This document shows positions 43,507-51,325 of a stretch of 64,000 bases of DNA, one piece after another. Made by a program: the position numbers and the translations under genes. The first letter of the stretch is position 1, and the number at the start of each line of letters is the position of its first letter. Where the stretch lies: assembly GCA_050250575.1 (NCBI GenBank), contig JBFWOJ010000015.1:1-64000 (forward strand). The letters run 5' to 3'. Source of the stretch: SHVO01 sp050250575 (GTDB taxonomy: Bacteria; Pseudomonadota; Alphaproteobacteria; Rhodospirillales; Rhodospirillaceae). Below the pieces are notes generated by a model. That model did not search any database. It had not been told where the DNA came from and was given only the letters and a program-made list of their open reading frames with translations.

Positions 43507-43914
43507 ATGAAAACACTCAAGACACTGACTGCGGCTCTGGCGTTGACGATGGGCGCGAGCTTCGCGACGGCGGCATCCGCCGAGGCGTTCTCGCACAGCG
43601 CATCGATTACTGCAACGAAGGCGCAGTACCGCGACCGCGGTTACGACCGCGGCTATCACTACGACGATCGCGGCTATAACCGACAGAGCGACTACGACCG
43701 CGACGGCGTTCCTAACCGTATCGATCGCGACCGCGACAACGACGGCATCCGCAACGGCCGTGATCCCAACGATTTCAGCGGCGGGTATGGCCGCAGCCGC
43801 GGCGGATACTACGGCGGCGGTTATGGCCGTTACTTTCCCACGCGCTGGGATTGGGACGGCGACCGCGTCCCGAACCGCTGGGATCGTTTCCCGCGTAACC
43901 CGCGCCGCTCGTAA
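43507..43914 (+). CDS. Secreted Asp/Arg/Tyr-rich protein with calcium-type DxDxDG repeats
   Basis: 135 residues: signal peptide (1-26, ending ASAEA), a Tyr/Arg/Gly-rich stretch, then DYDRDGVPNRIDRDRDNDGI, resembling thrombospondin type 3 calcium-binding repeats, a Gly/Tyr-rich segment, and a last DWDGDRVPNRWDRFP. GGAGG lies 7 bp before the ATG. Likely periplasmic or surface located. A strong terminator follows. Confidence 0.7.
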   Translation: MKTLKTLTAALALTMGASFATAASAEAFSHSASITATKAQYRDRGYDRGYHYDDRGYNRQSDYDRDGVPNRIDRDRDNDGIRNGRDPNDFSGGYGRSRGGYYGGGYGRYFPTRWDWDGDRVPNRWDRFPRNPRRS

Positions 43915-43933
43915 CAAGAATCTAGCTCCGCAG

Positions 43934-43966
43934 AACCCGTGGAGGCTTCGCTTCCACGGGTTTTTT
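43934..43966 (+). terminator. Rho-independent terminator
   Basis: Stem AACCCGTGGA / TCCACGGGTT with loop GGCTTCGCT, followed by TTTTTT. It ends the secreted-repeat gene. Confidence 0.88.
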
Positions 43967-44000
43967 CCTACCCGGGAATCCCTACTGTGAATCCCGCGAG

Positions 44001-44026
44001 GGAACATTGATGCTGGGGCGACCGTT
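44001..44026 (+). promoter_or_regulatory. EcfG-type promoter upstream of ybdK
   Basis: GGAAC (44001-44005), 17-bp spacer, CGTT (44023-44026), 48 bp before the ATG at 44075. Confidence 0.7.
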
Positions 44027-44074
44027 GCGTGTGCGCTCCCGCGTCGGCGGGGCTCAACGGACGAAAGCATTGCG

Positions 44075-45343
44075 ATGACCCCGCCCGTCATGAACCCACC
44101 CGGGCCTGAAGCTCTGGACATGGATCTCGTCGCCCCGGATTTCCTCAAGCCACAAAGCGTGGGACCGGCGGGCGAATATACGTTCGGCATCGAGGAAGAG
44201 TATTTCATCGTCTGCCGGAAGACAGGCCAGCTGGATGACCGTTCACAAGGAACGCTGCTGAGCGAGGCGAAGGAAACTCTCGGCGCATCCGTGAACAGCG
44301 AGATGCTGCAGTCTCAGATCGAAATCGCCTCTTCCGTCCTGTCCGATATGCCCACGGCAAGAGAGGAGCTGACCCGCGCTCGCCGCATGCTGGCCAACAT
44401 TGCCGCCCGCCACGGGCTCGGCATTGCTGCCGCCGGTACACACCCGCTCGCGGTGTGGAAGGAACAGCGCGTGACCGAGCGCGACCGCTATGTGAAAATG
44501 CAGAACGAACTGCAGATCGTCGGGCGACGAAATGTGTTGTGCGGCATGCACGTCCATGTCGCTCCTCCGCTGGGAACGAGCCGCATCGACATCATCAACC
44601 GTGTGCTGCCGTACCTGCCGATCCTGTTGGCGCTTAGCACCTCTTCCCCGTTTTGGCAGGCGCAGCGCACAGGGATGAAGGGTTATCGGCTAGCTGCGTA
44701 CGACGAGCTGCCGCGCACCGGCCTGCCGCCGATCCTCCGCAACGACGGCGAATACAAGATCTTCGTCAACGCCCTCGTTTCCTCCGGCGCAATTCCGGAC
44801 GCGAGCCACATCTGGTGGGCGATGCGCCCGTCTTCGCGCTATCCGACCATCGAACTTCGCGTGACCGATAGCTGCACCTACGTCGAGGATTCGCTGTGCC
44901 TGGCGGCGATGTTCCGTTGCCTCGTGCGGTGCGCGGTGCGCACTCCGGAGCTCAACGCCCAGGTCGATTCCGTAACCCGCCATGTTGTCGAGGAAAACCG
45001 CTGGCGGGCGCAGCGTTTCGGCGTCGCCGGCTCGCTCATCGATATCGACAATTCCCGTCTGGTCCCTGTGGCCGAAGCGGTGGAACAGCTGCTCGCCCTG
45101 ATCCGCACCGATGCGGTCGCTCTCGACTGCCTGCCGGAGGTTGAACATGCGCGCCGCATCGTCGCACGTGGCACCAGCGCCGATGAGCAGCTTTCGCTTT
45201 ACGAAAAACGGCGGGCTCAGGGGAAAACCCGTCCGCAGGCGCTTCGGGCCGTGGTCGACTGGCTGATGAAGACGACGGCGGAAACCGGTGCCGATGAGGT
45301 GCCGCTCAAGACGCGCGCCGCCGGGCGGCGGAAGCGGCGCTAA
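44075..45343 (+). CDS. ybdK: Glutamate-cysteine ligase-like carboxylate-amine ligase (YbdK family)
   Basis: 422 residues of the GCS2 family. YTFGIEEEYFIV near residue 35, CGMHVHVAPP and YPTIELRVTDSC are the metal/ATP-binding landmarks. E. coli YbdK has weak glutamate-cysteine ligase activity; true substrates in alphaproteobacteria are unknown. A 30-residue N-terminal extension and a basic C-terminus go beyond the family core. It has an EcfG-type promoter. The 3' end overlaps the convergent amidotransferase gene by 38 bp. Confidence 0.85.
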   Translation: MTPPVMNPPGPEALDMDLVAPDFLKPQSVGPAGEYTFGIEEEYFIVCRKTGQLDDRSQGTLLSEAKETLGASVNSEMLQSQIEIASSVLSDMPTAREELTRARRMLANIAARHGLGIAAAGTHPLAVWKEQRVTERDRYVKMQNELQIVGRRNVLCGMHVHVAPPLGTSRIDIINRVLPYLPILLALSTSSPFWQAQRTGMKGYRLAAYDELPRTGLPPILRNDGEYKIFVNALVSSGAIPDASHIWWAMRPSSRYPTIELRVTDSCTYVEDSLCLAAMFRCLVRCAVRTPELNAQVDSVTRHVVEENRWRAQRFGVAGSLIDIDNSRLVPVAEAVEQLLALIRTDAVALDCLPEVEHARRIVARGTSADEQLSLYEKRRAQGKTRPQALRAVVDWLMKTTAETGADEVPLKTRAAGRRKRR

Positions 45344-46109
45344 AGAAGGCCTCCATCAGAGGGTCCGGCGCCAGGAGATTGGGGTCTGTTTCCCCTCGCC
45401 CGACGGCATGAAATTCCGGATGCCACTGCACGCCGAGAATGAACGATGAGCCTGTCCCGCGCACGGCTTCGATCACCCCGTCGTCCGAATAAGCCTCGGC
45501 CTTCAGGTTGTCGCCCAGCTTCTTGATCCCCTGGTGATGGATCGAATTGACGCGCGGCGTGCGCGCGTCGCGATACAGCTCGCCAAGCCAGGAGTTCGGC
45601 GCGAACGTGAGATCGTGGACATGACCGTCGTAGGCTTCGGTGGTGTGCGGATATTTGGCCGCGCCTTGATGCTGAAGATCCTGAAACAACGTGCCGCCGT
45701 GGGCGACATTGATCAGCTGCAGGCCGCGGCAGATGCCGAAGATCGGCTTACCGGCCGCGACGAAGGCGTGTAGCAGCTCGAGCTCGAAAGAATCGCGCAC
45801 GGCGTCGACCGGACCCAGCACGGGCATCGGCTCCTCGCCGTACACGCTGGGATGAATATCGGCGCCGCCCTGAAGGATGAGACCGTCGAGCGCCTTGGCG
45901 TAGTCGGCCACGTCGATCTGCGAGCGGCGGATGATGCTTTTGCGCTCGACCGTCGGCACCATCACCACGAGATGGCCGAGAGACATCACCCAGTGGGCGA
46001 CCGACTGCTCCAGATACTGGAGCGTCTTGCCCGCGAAACCCAGGCGCCCGGGCGGGTCGCGCAGGATGCGGGGGGATATGCCGATCAAAAGGCGTTCTGG
46101 GGCGGACAT
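45306..46109 (-). CDS. Class I glutamine amidotransferase-like, gamma-glutamyl hydrolase (PuuD type)
   Basis: 267 residues with the nucleophile elbow PIFGICRGLQLINV, the catalytic His/Glu in LGVQWHPEFH and the substrate-region GLILQGGADIHPS of gamma-glutamyl-gamma-aminobutyrate hydrolases. It would cleave gamma-glutamyl bonds. It converges on ybdK, whose family makes such bonds, with overlapping 3' ends; a functional pairing is possible. Confidence 0.85.
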   Translation of the reverse strand: MSAPERLLIGISPRILRDPPGRLGFAGKTLQYLEQSVAHWVMSLGHLVVMVPTVERKSIIRRSQIDVADYAKALDGLILQGGADIHPSVYGEEPMPVLGPVDAVRDSFELELLHAFVAAGKPIFGICRGLQLINVAHGGTLFQDLQHQGAAKYPHTTEAYDGHVHDLTFAPNSWLGELYRDARTPRVNSIHHQGIKKLGDNLKAEAYSDDGVIEAVRGTGSSFILGVQWHPEFHAVGRGETDPNLLAPDPLMEAFFSAASAARRRAS

Positions 46110-46238
46110 TTGAGGGGAGGTTGTGGCGGGCTCGTTCTGATTTAACTCGCGAAGCTAAAGAAGGTCTCGGAGAAGGTTCTTTTGCTCTTCCAGAGGCCTG
46201 GGAAAATTCCTTCCGCGGAGCGCTTTTCAGGAGGATTC

Positions 46239-46292
46239 ATGGCGTTTTCGCTGTTCCCCCCGATTTGCGCGGCAGGTAGATCAACCTCATGA
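46239..46292 (+). CDS. Short upstream ORF (17 aa) coupled to the next gene, candidate
   Basis: ATG 46239 has a perfect AGGAGG at 46229-46234. Seventeen codons follow and the TGA overlaps the next ATG (ATGA, 46289-46292). The strong site with a 4-bp overlap suggests translational coupling to the 59-aa protein rather than a functional peptide. Confidence is limited by length. Confidence 0.4.
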   Translation: MAFSLFPPICAAGRSTS

Positions 46293-46468
46293 CCGTAATT
46301 TTGAACACCTATCGTCTCCGCGCCGCCGAGTGCCTCGAACAGGCCCGCCGCGCCCGCGATGAAGACGACAAGGCCGCCTTCCTCGAGATGGCCGAAGAGT
46401 GGCTGTCGCTGGCGGCGAGCCGCGACGCCGTGCCTCCCCCGGCGCCGGTGTTCACTCTGGTCGGTTAG
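46289..46468 (+). CDS. Small helical protein, Ae-W-lA motif family (59 aa)
   Basis: 59 residues: YRLRAAECLEQARRARDEDD followed by KAAFLEMAEEWLSLAASR. This is the clearest example of the small two-helix family in the window (also at 42464, 42657 and 42867 and at the C-terminus of the MFS protein next door). No own ribosome site is evident, but a short coupled ORF precedes it. Its stop overlaps the stop of the convergent MFS gene. Confidence 0.65.
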   Translation: MTVILNTYRLRAAECLEQARRARDEDDKAAFLEMAEEWLSLAASRDAVPPPAPVFTLVG

Positions 46469-47817
46469 GGCGCGCTGACGTCCTCGCGCCGGGCCGCGTC
46501 CGCCAAGCGTTCCCAGTCCTCCGCCACCCTGAGCCAGCCGCGGCGTGTTTCGCCTTCCGCCTTGCCCGCCTGCACGCGTGCATCTTCGGCTTTGCGCATG
46601 TACCAGGACGCGCGCGCCTCGCGGCTTTCCGCAAGAGCAGCGGCGCTGGGCGCAAGGCGCGGCAAAATCTCCTCGAACGGAACGAAGATCATGCGGCGCA
46701 GGGCGAAGAGGCCCAGCGCCGGGCCGGGCAATAGCAGCCAGGCGACCTTATCGCCGAGCGCGGGATAGGCCTTGGTGGCGATCAGGATGGAAACAATGGT
46801 GATGGCAAAGCCGATGCTGGTCTGCAGCGCGAGCGAGCTTCCGACGAGCGTCGGCGGACAATGCCGCGCCGCGAGAGCGGAAAATTGCGGTGAGTCCGCG
46901 ATCACGGCGGCGCCCCAGATCAGGAGCGCGGCGAGCTTGACTGCAACGGGCGCATCGGTGAGGAACGGATAACCGAGGCACATCAGGCCCGACATCGCGA
47001 GCGCGGCGCCGGCGACGCGTTCAGAGCCTATGTCGCGAGTGAGATTGCCGCCGCGGATGCAGCCGATCGCCCCGACCGCAATGACGGCGAAGGAGAGCGC
47101 CCAGATGGTGCCTGGCTGGTCCAAGGCACCGCCGTCGACCGCGCCGGCAACGAGCAGGGGCACGAGAGTCCAGAATGCGTAGAGCTCCCACATATGGCCG
47201 TAGTAGCCGAAGGCGGTGTCGCGGAAGCGCGGAATCTTGAAGGCCTGTAAGAAGCCGGCGGCCTTCAGTTTGACGACGGCAGCCGGAACCGCGGTGTCAC
47301 CTACCTTCAGAACGATGGCGGCGGCGATGACGGCGAGCGCCGAGGATACGAGGACCGCCGATTGCCAAGCCGAGAGGTCGCCGAGGGCGCGGACACCGAG
47401 CGGCAGCGCGGTGCCGAGGGTGAGCATGCCTACCAGCAGGCCGAGGGTTTGGCCGGCGCGTCCCGGCGCCCAAGCGACCGCCAGTTTCATACCGATGGGA
47501 TAGACGCCCGCCAGCGCCCAGCCGACGAGAACGCGAAAGACCAACTGCACGAAAGGTGCGCCGTCGGCGGAGACGAAGCAAATATTGAACAGGGCGCCAA
47601 GCACGGCAGAGACCGCAAAAACGCGGGAGGGCCGGAAACGATCGGCCAGACCACCAAAGGAGAACAGAAGCGTCCCGAAGATGAAACCGCCTTGCACCGC
47701 GGTCGTCATGGCGCCGAGATAGGCGGCCGACACCGCACCGGTGGCGACGTTCGCACTGAACCACAAGGACGTGGCCAGCAGTTGCGCGAGCGCAATGAGT
47801 ATGGTTTGCCTGGTCAC
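46465..47817 (-). CDS. MFS transporter with a fused C-terminal two-helix domain
   Basis: 450 residues. Twelve membrane segments of the major facilitator type (LADRFRPSR is the loop 2-3 motif), then from about residue 405 a soluble tail with SWYMRKAEDARVQAGKAEG and RRGWLRVAEDWERLADAARR, the same pattern as the neighbouring 59-aa protein. The substrate is unknown. GTG 47817 is chosen because GAGGGA lies just before it; TTG 47838 is the longer option. Confidence 0.82.
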   Translation of the reverse strand: MTRQTILIALAQLLATSLWFSANVATGAVSAAYLGAMTTAVQGGFIFGTLLFSFGGLADRFRPSRVFAVSAVLGALFNICFVSADGAPFVQLVFRVLVGWALAGVYPIGMKLAVAWAPGRAGQTLGLLVGMLTLGTALPLGVRALGDLSAWQSAVLVSSALAVIAAAIVLKVGDTAVPAAVVKLKAAGFLQAFKIPRFRDTAFGYYGHMWELYAFWTLVPLLVAGAVDGGALDQPGTIWALSFAVIAVGAIGCIRGGNLTRDIGSERVAGAALAMSGLMCLGYPFLTDAPVAVKLAALLIWGAAVIADSPQFSALAARHCPPTLVGSSLALQTSIGFAITIVSILIATKAYPALGDKVAWLLLPGPALGLFALRRMIFVPFEEILPRLAPSAAALAESREARASWYMRKAEDARVQAGKAEGETRRGWLRVAEDWERLADAARREDVSAP

Positions 47818-47939
47818 GATTTCCCTCGTCCCCGTCAAAATCTAGACGAATTAGGGACAGGTGACACGAGCCTTGAGCGGTTGACACACCGGCGGTTTGC
47901 GAATCTCATAGGAAACGTAGGGAAACAAAGAATCGAAAA

Positions 47940-48179
47940 GTGCCGGTGGCCGATCCCGTCAAAGACCTGATGGCGCTTGCGCGCGCGACCCCTGACCCAC
48001 GCATCGTATCCAATTGGATCGCCGCGTATCTTGGGAAACGGCCGCTAGACTCAAAGCGGGACATCCTCAAGAAGCTGGAAGCTGAATTCGCCGCGCGCCA
48101 GAACAATATAAATGAGAAACGCGCCGCGGCCCTGATCCTGCGCTGCGTGCAAAAGGTGGGCGCCAATTTGAGGGCCTGA
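47940..48179 (+). CDS. Hypothetical protein (79 aa)
   Basis: 79 residues, charged and mostly helical (DPRIVSNWIAAYLGKR, DILKKLEAEFAARQ). GTG start at 47940, with GTG 47946 as alternative. Divergent from the MFS gene. I do not recognise a family. The next 220 bp up to the following gene hold nothing I can support. Confidence 0.5.
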   Translation: MPVADPVKDLMALARATPDPRIVSNWIAAYLGKRPLDSKRDILKKLEAEFAARQNNINEKRAAALILRCVQKVGANLRA

Positions 48180-48400
48180 CGGTGGCATCGCGCAGCCGGG
48201 ATCGATAGTCTCAAGCTCCTTCCATGCACCTCCGCCGCGCTGATAGATTGCCCGATTAAGGCGATCTTCGCCGCAGAGATGGCACCACTATTTCTCACGG
48301 CCTCGGCGCTGCTCCTTGCCTTTTGAGCCAAGAGCAGCGGGTCAGAGGCTTGCCTCCGGAGCTGTCGGCGCACGCCGTGGCTGTCGCCGTTCACGCCCGC

Positions 48401-48817
48401 TTACGGCTTCAATGGCCGGAAACCTTCGACTTCGATCGCGTGCGGATCGGCCGGGAAGTCGTGGTAGCGCAAATAGACCGGCTGTCCTTTATAGGCCCAC
48501 TGCGGCTTGCCGTCAGACCGCTGGATCACGGTCCAGCTTCCGACCTTCTTGCCGGTGTCTTGCGCCGCTGCTGTCAGCGGAGGCCAGACGGAGCTGCAGC
48601 GCGCGTCGCAGTTCGAACGGTCGCGCGCGTCCCGCTGCGAGGTGTACAAGGTGGTGAGTTGAGGGAAGGACTTGTAAGCCCATTCTCCGGTCGACCCGTC
48701 CTGGGACAGGGCGACAACACCAGGATGTTCCTTGTTGGCGGGTTCGGCCTGGCCGGCGACCTCCGAGGGAAGGACCAGGACGCTGGAAAAGACAATCGAG
48801 AGCGCGAGCGCTTTCAT
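48401..48817 (-). CDS. Secreted repeat protein of the COG4315 type
   Basis: 138 residues with a signal peptide (1-22). The body contains TTLYTSQRDARDRSNCDARC, SSVWPPLTAAAQ, IQRSDGKPQWAYKGQPVYLR: the Cys pair, WPPL and WAYxGxPxY elements of the secreted-repeat lipoprotein family COG4315. No lipobox Cys is obvious. The family's function is unclear. GGAGGT precedes the ATG. Confidence 0.78.
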   Translation of the reverse strand: MKALALSIVFSSVLVLPSEVAGQAEPANKEHPGVVALSQDGSTGEWAYKSFPQLTTLYTSQRDARDRSNCDARCSSVWPPLTAAAQDTGKKVGSWTVIQRSDGKPQWAYKGQPVYLRYHDFPADPHAIEVEGFRPLKP

Positions 48818-49030
48818 GTGACCTCCTCCGTGATGTGATCAACCCCAGCCGGACGCTATCTCCCGTCGGTTCGTGGAGGCGGAAATTATAGCCGAGATGC
48901 GCTCGCGCCCGCCCACGCTGTCTGCGCAGTGCTGCGGCGCGATCTATGCGATTCTTCGAGGTGTAGTCGGGCCAAAGGCTACCAGCACGCGACCTGGCGG
49001 CAGGCCTTACAGCCGCGCCAGATGAAACAA

Positions 49031-49050
49031 CCGCGGGTGTGACCCCGCGG
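49031..49050 (-). terminator. Possible terminator of the dienelactone hydrolase gene
   Basis: Inverted repeat CCGCGGG / CCCGCGG with a 5-6 base loop, 25 bp beyond the stop of the minus-strand gene, followed on that strand by TTGTTTCATC. The T-run is weak. Confidence 0.45.
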
Positions 49051-49075
49051 CTTCGTCGCTTGCCTGATTGGACGG

Positions 49076-50002
49076 CTAGGCCGGGACTTCCCGGGCGTGG
49101 GTGTTGAACCAGGCAATGGTCCGCGTCCAGGCTTGATCGGCTGTGACCTTGTTGTAGCGCTCCGGTGTCGCGTCGTTGAAGAAGCCGTGCACGGAGTTGG
49201 GATAGACGTGTGCTTCGTAGCGGATCTTGTTTTTCTTCAGCTCGCCCTCCTGCTGAGGGAAGAGCGCCATCAGGTTCTTATCGAGCGCGCCATGGTGAAC
49301 GAGGATCGCGGCCTTGATCTTGGGCACGTCCTCCGGCTTGGTCTGGGCGCCATAGAACGGCGCGGCGGCGGCGAGCTCGTCACCCATCATGCCGGCCAAG
49401 GTGTTGGAGAGCCCGCCGCCGAAACAGAAGCCGGTGGCGCAGATCTTGCCCGTGCAATCCGGGCGCGCTTTTAACCACTGGGCCGCAGCAAGGAAATCAT
49501 TGGTGCGCTTGGCCGCGTCCAGCTTGCTGAAAAGTTCGCCGCCGCGGAAATCGTCGCCGGGATAACCGCCGACCGAGGACAAGGCGTCCGGCGCAAAGGC
49601 CATGAAGTTCTCCAGGGCGAAACGGCGCGCAACGTCTTCGGTGTGCGGATTAAGGCCGCGGTTTTCATGGATGACGATAACACCGGGCAGTTTCGCCGGC
49701 GTCGCGGTGCGCGTGTCGGCGCTGAAGGGACGCACGAGATAGCCTTTGATGTAGCCGTGGCCGTCGGGCGACGGCACGGTGACATAGCTCGCCTTGATGC
49801 GCTCGTCGTCCTTGCGGATCTGCTGTCCGAGGGCGTAGTCCGGCATCAGCGCCTGAACCATGGCGGCGACGGTGAGACCGCCGACGGCATACCTGCCGAG
49901 ACCCTCCATGAAGGCGCGGCGGGTGATTTCGCCGTGAATGAACTGCGAATAAAGCTCGACGGCTTCCGCAGGCATCTTTTTGCGCGCGGTGATGTGAGTC
50001 AT
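49076..50002 (-). CDS. Exported dienelactone hydrolase family protein
   Basis: 308 residues. The N-terminus has a twin-arginine-like start (TRRAFMEGLGRYAVGGLTVA), so export through Tat is likely. The hydrolase part has the Cys nucleophile in ATGFCFGGGLS and the catalytic His in NSVHGFFNDA. Dienelactone hydrolases open lactones of chlorocatechol pathways, but broad esterase activity is common. No aromatic-degradation genes are nearby. Confidence 0.83.
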   Translation of the reverse strand: MTHITARKKMPAEAVELYSQFIHGEITRRAFMEGLGRYAVGGLTVAAMVQALMPDYALGQQIRKDDERIKASYVTVPSPDGHGYIKGYLVRPFSADTRTATPAKLPGVIVIHENRGLNPHTEDVARRFALENFMAFAPDALSSVGGYPGDDFRGGELFSKLDAAKRTNDFLAAAQWLKARPDCTGKICATGFCFGGGLSNTLAGMMGDELAAAAPFYGAQTKPEDVPKIKAAILVHHGALDKNLMALFPQQEGELKKNKIRYEAHVYPNSVHGFFNDATPERYNKVTADQAWTRTIAWFNTHAREVPA

Positions 50003-50191
50003 GCGTGATCCCCTTCCCTGATGGACGGCCTCGATTATGGAGGGTCCACGCCTGATGTCCACGGGGCGGTGGTGCCGACGGACGCCTTAATCGAGGCTTC
50101 CGGCTTGTTACATAGGAGGACGTGCGGGCTCGCCGCCGTAGATCTCATTGAAACTTCTTGTCCGGGCCAATAGTAGGCGCGTCCGCGGATT

Positions 50192-50806
50192 TCAGGGGAT
50201 GTTGCATGCGTTAAGGATCGTTTCCGTGTCCACCGTCTCGATCTGGTAGCTGAACCTGTTGTCGTACAGCGCGACCAGACTGTCGTGGCCTTCGTCGGAC
50301 GAACTGCACACCGCGTCGGTGACGAGGACCACGCGGTACCCGATGTCGATGGCGCTCATGACCGTGGCGAGCACGCATACGTCGGTCTCACCCCCGGTGA
50401 TCACGAGGGTATCGGCCCTCAGCCCGCGCAGTTCGTCATGCAGGTTGGGATTGGTGAAGGCGGAATAACCCGCCTTGTCGATGACGCGCGCCGGCGGAAC
50501 GAGTTTCGTGAGCACAGGCATAAGCTCAAGGAGCTCCGGGTGCAGATTCTGGAGTGTGACCTCGCGCCAGTGCTCATAATAGCGCCGCCATGCGCCCGGC
50601 ATGTCCTGGGGTTTTTCCGGCGGGATGAAGCGGGTGAAGATGGTGCGCGCCGCCATGGCTTCGGCAATGGCGGTGATGCGCGGCAAGGACGCCGCCATCC
50701 ACGGCACCGGCCAAATGCCGTCGGGCGCGAACAGCCGCTGCATGTCGATGCAGAGGTGAATGGTCGAGGCCGGCAGCGGTCCGAACTTAAGGCCGGAGGC
50801 TTTAAT
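50192..50806 (-). CDS. Isochorismatase-family cysteine hydrolase with non-standard start
   Basis: The catalytic triad is Asp in IHLCIDMQRLF, Lys in VIDKAGYSAF and Cys in ETDVCVLATV. The first ATG (50743) begins at the M of DMQRL, just after the catalytic Asp, so it cannot be the real start. The frame continues upstream to ATT AAA GCC TCC (50806), a plausible ATG mutated to ATT; ATT is a rare start codon. If used, the protein has 204 residues. The gene may be silent. Confidence 0.7.
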   Translation of the reverse strand: MKASGLKFGPLPASTIHLCIDMQRLFAPDGIWPVPWMAASLPRITAIAEAMAARTIFTRFIPPEKPQDMPGAWRRYYEHWREVTLQNLHPELLELMPVLTKLVPPARVIDKAGYSAFTNPNLHDELRGLRADTLVITGGETDVCVLATVMSAIDIGYRVVLVTDAVCSSSDEGHDSLVALYDNRFSYQIETVDTETILNACNIP

Positions 50807-50840
50807 GGGAGGACTTTCAAAACAAAAAAGCCCCTCACCC

Positions 50841-50868
50841 TGCCCTCACCCGCATGCGGGAGAGGGCA
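50841..50868. repeat. Dispersed palindromic repeat
   Basis: 28-bp palindrome TGCCCTCACCCGC / GCGGGAGAGGGCA with one A:A mismatch per arm, preceded by CCCCTCACCC. Such elements are scattered between genes in many proteobacteria and give the common false peptide LTLPSPACGRG. It may act as a terminator or a transcript-stabilising hairpin. Confidence 0.65.
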
Positions 50869-50883
50869 TTTAGGATTGGGACT

Positions 50884-51174
50884 CTACTTGCGGCGCGAGG
50901 CGGCGGCTTTGCGCGCGGCTTTTTTGCGCGTGGCTTTTTTCGCGGCGCTTTTCTTCGCCGCTTTCTTTGCGCCTTTGCGCGCGGGGGCTTTGTTGGTCTT
51001 CTTGCCGCGGCCCGAGCCGCTCTTCTTGCCGCCGCCGTCCATGGCGTTGACGGTCGCCCAGGCGCGCGATTCGGCCTCCTTATGGCTGACGCCCTTCTTC
51101 TCGTAGCCTTCTTCGATGTGTTCGGCCTGGCGCTTCTGTTTGTTGGTGTAGGCGGATTTAGAGCCGCGGGGCAT
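50884..51174 (-). CDS. ChaB/plasmid-stabilisation-like small protein with histone-like tail
   Basis: 96 residues. The N-terminal half (YTNKQKRQAEHIEEGYEKKG, SHKEAESRAWATVNAMDGGG) matches small proteins annotated plasmid stabilisation protein. The C-terminal half is Lys/Ala rich (repeats of KKAAKK type), like histone H1 or DNA-binding tails. It has an EcfG-type promoter upstream. The name is historical; no plasmid features are near. ATG 51174 is chosen over 51210. Confidence 0.78.
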   Translation of the reverse strand: MPRGSKSAYTNKQKRQAEHIEEGYEKKGVSHKEAESRAWATVNAMDGGGKKSGSGRGKKTNKAPARKGAKKAAKKSAAKKATRKKAARKAAASRRK

Positions 51175-51208
51175 ATGGGAGACTCCTTTGCCGTGATGCC
51201 GGTAAGGC

Positions 51209-51233
51209 AACGGTCACTTAGGGGGAAAGTTCC
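51209..51233 (-). promoter_or_regulatory. EcfG-type promoter of the small basic protein gene
   Basis: On the minus strand GGAAC (51233-51229), 16-bp spacer, CGTT (51212-51209), 34 bp before the ATG at 51174. Confidence 0.7.
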
Positions 51234-51280
51234 AATAAATTCAGGCGTTTGGCAGCCAGCCTTGACTCCCGCGACCACTA

Positions 51281-51295
51281 GAACAAAACTAGAAC
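51281..51295 (+). promoter_or_regulatory. LexA (SOS) box upstream of imuA
   Basis: GAAC-AAAACTA-GAAC: the direct repeat GAAC-N7-GAAC (GTTC-N7-GTTC on the other strand) recognised by LexA in alphaproteobacteria. It lies 30 bp before imuA and should place the cassette under SOS control. Confidence 0.85.
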
Positions 51296-51325
51296 AAACC
51301 AGAGGATGAATAATGGACGCAGAGA

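Noticed and set aside
43128..43510. Frames of about 100 codons on both strands before the secreted-repeat gene
   Set aside because: Neither has domain-like sequence or a good start; I treat the stretch as non-coding.
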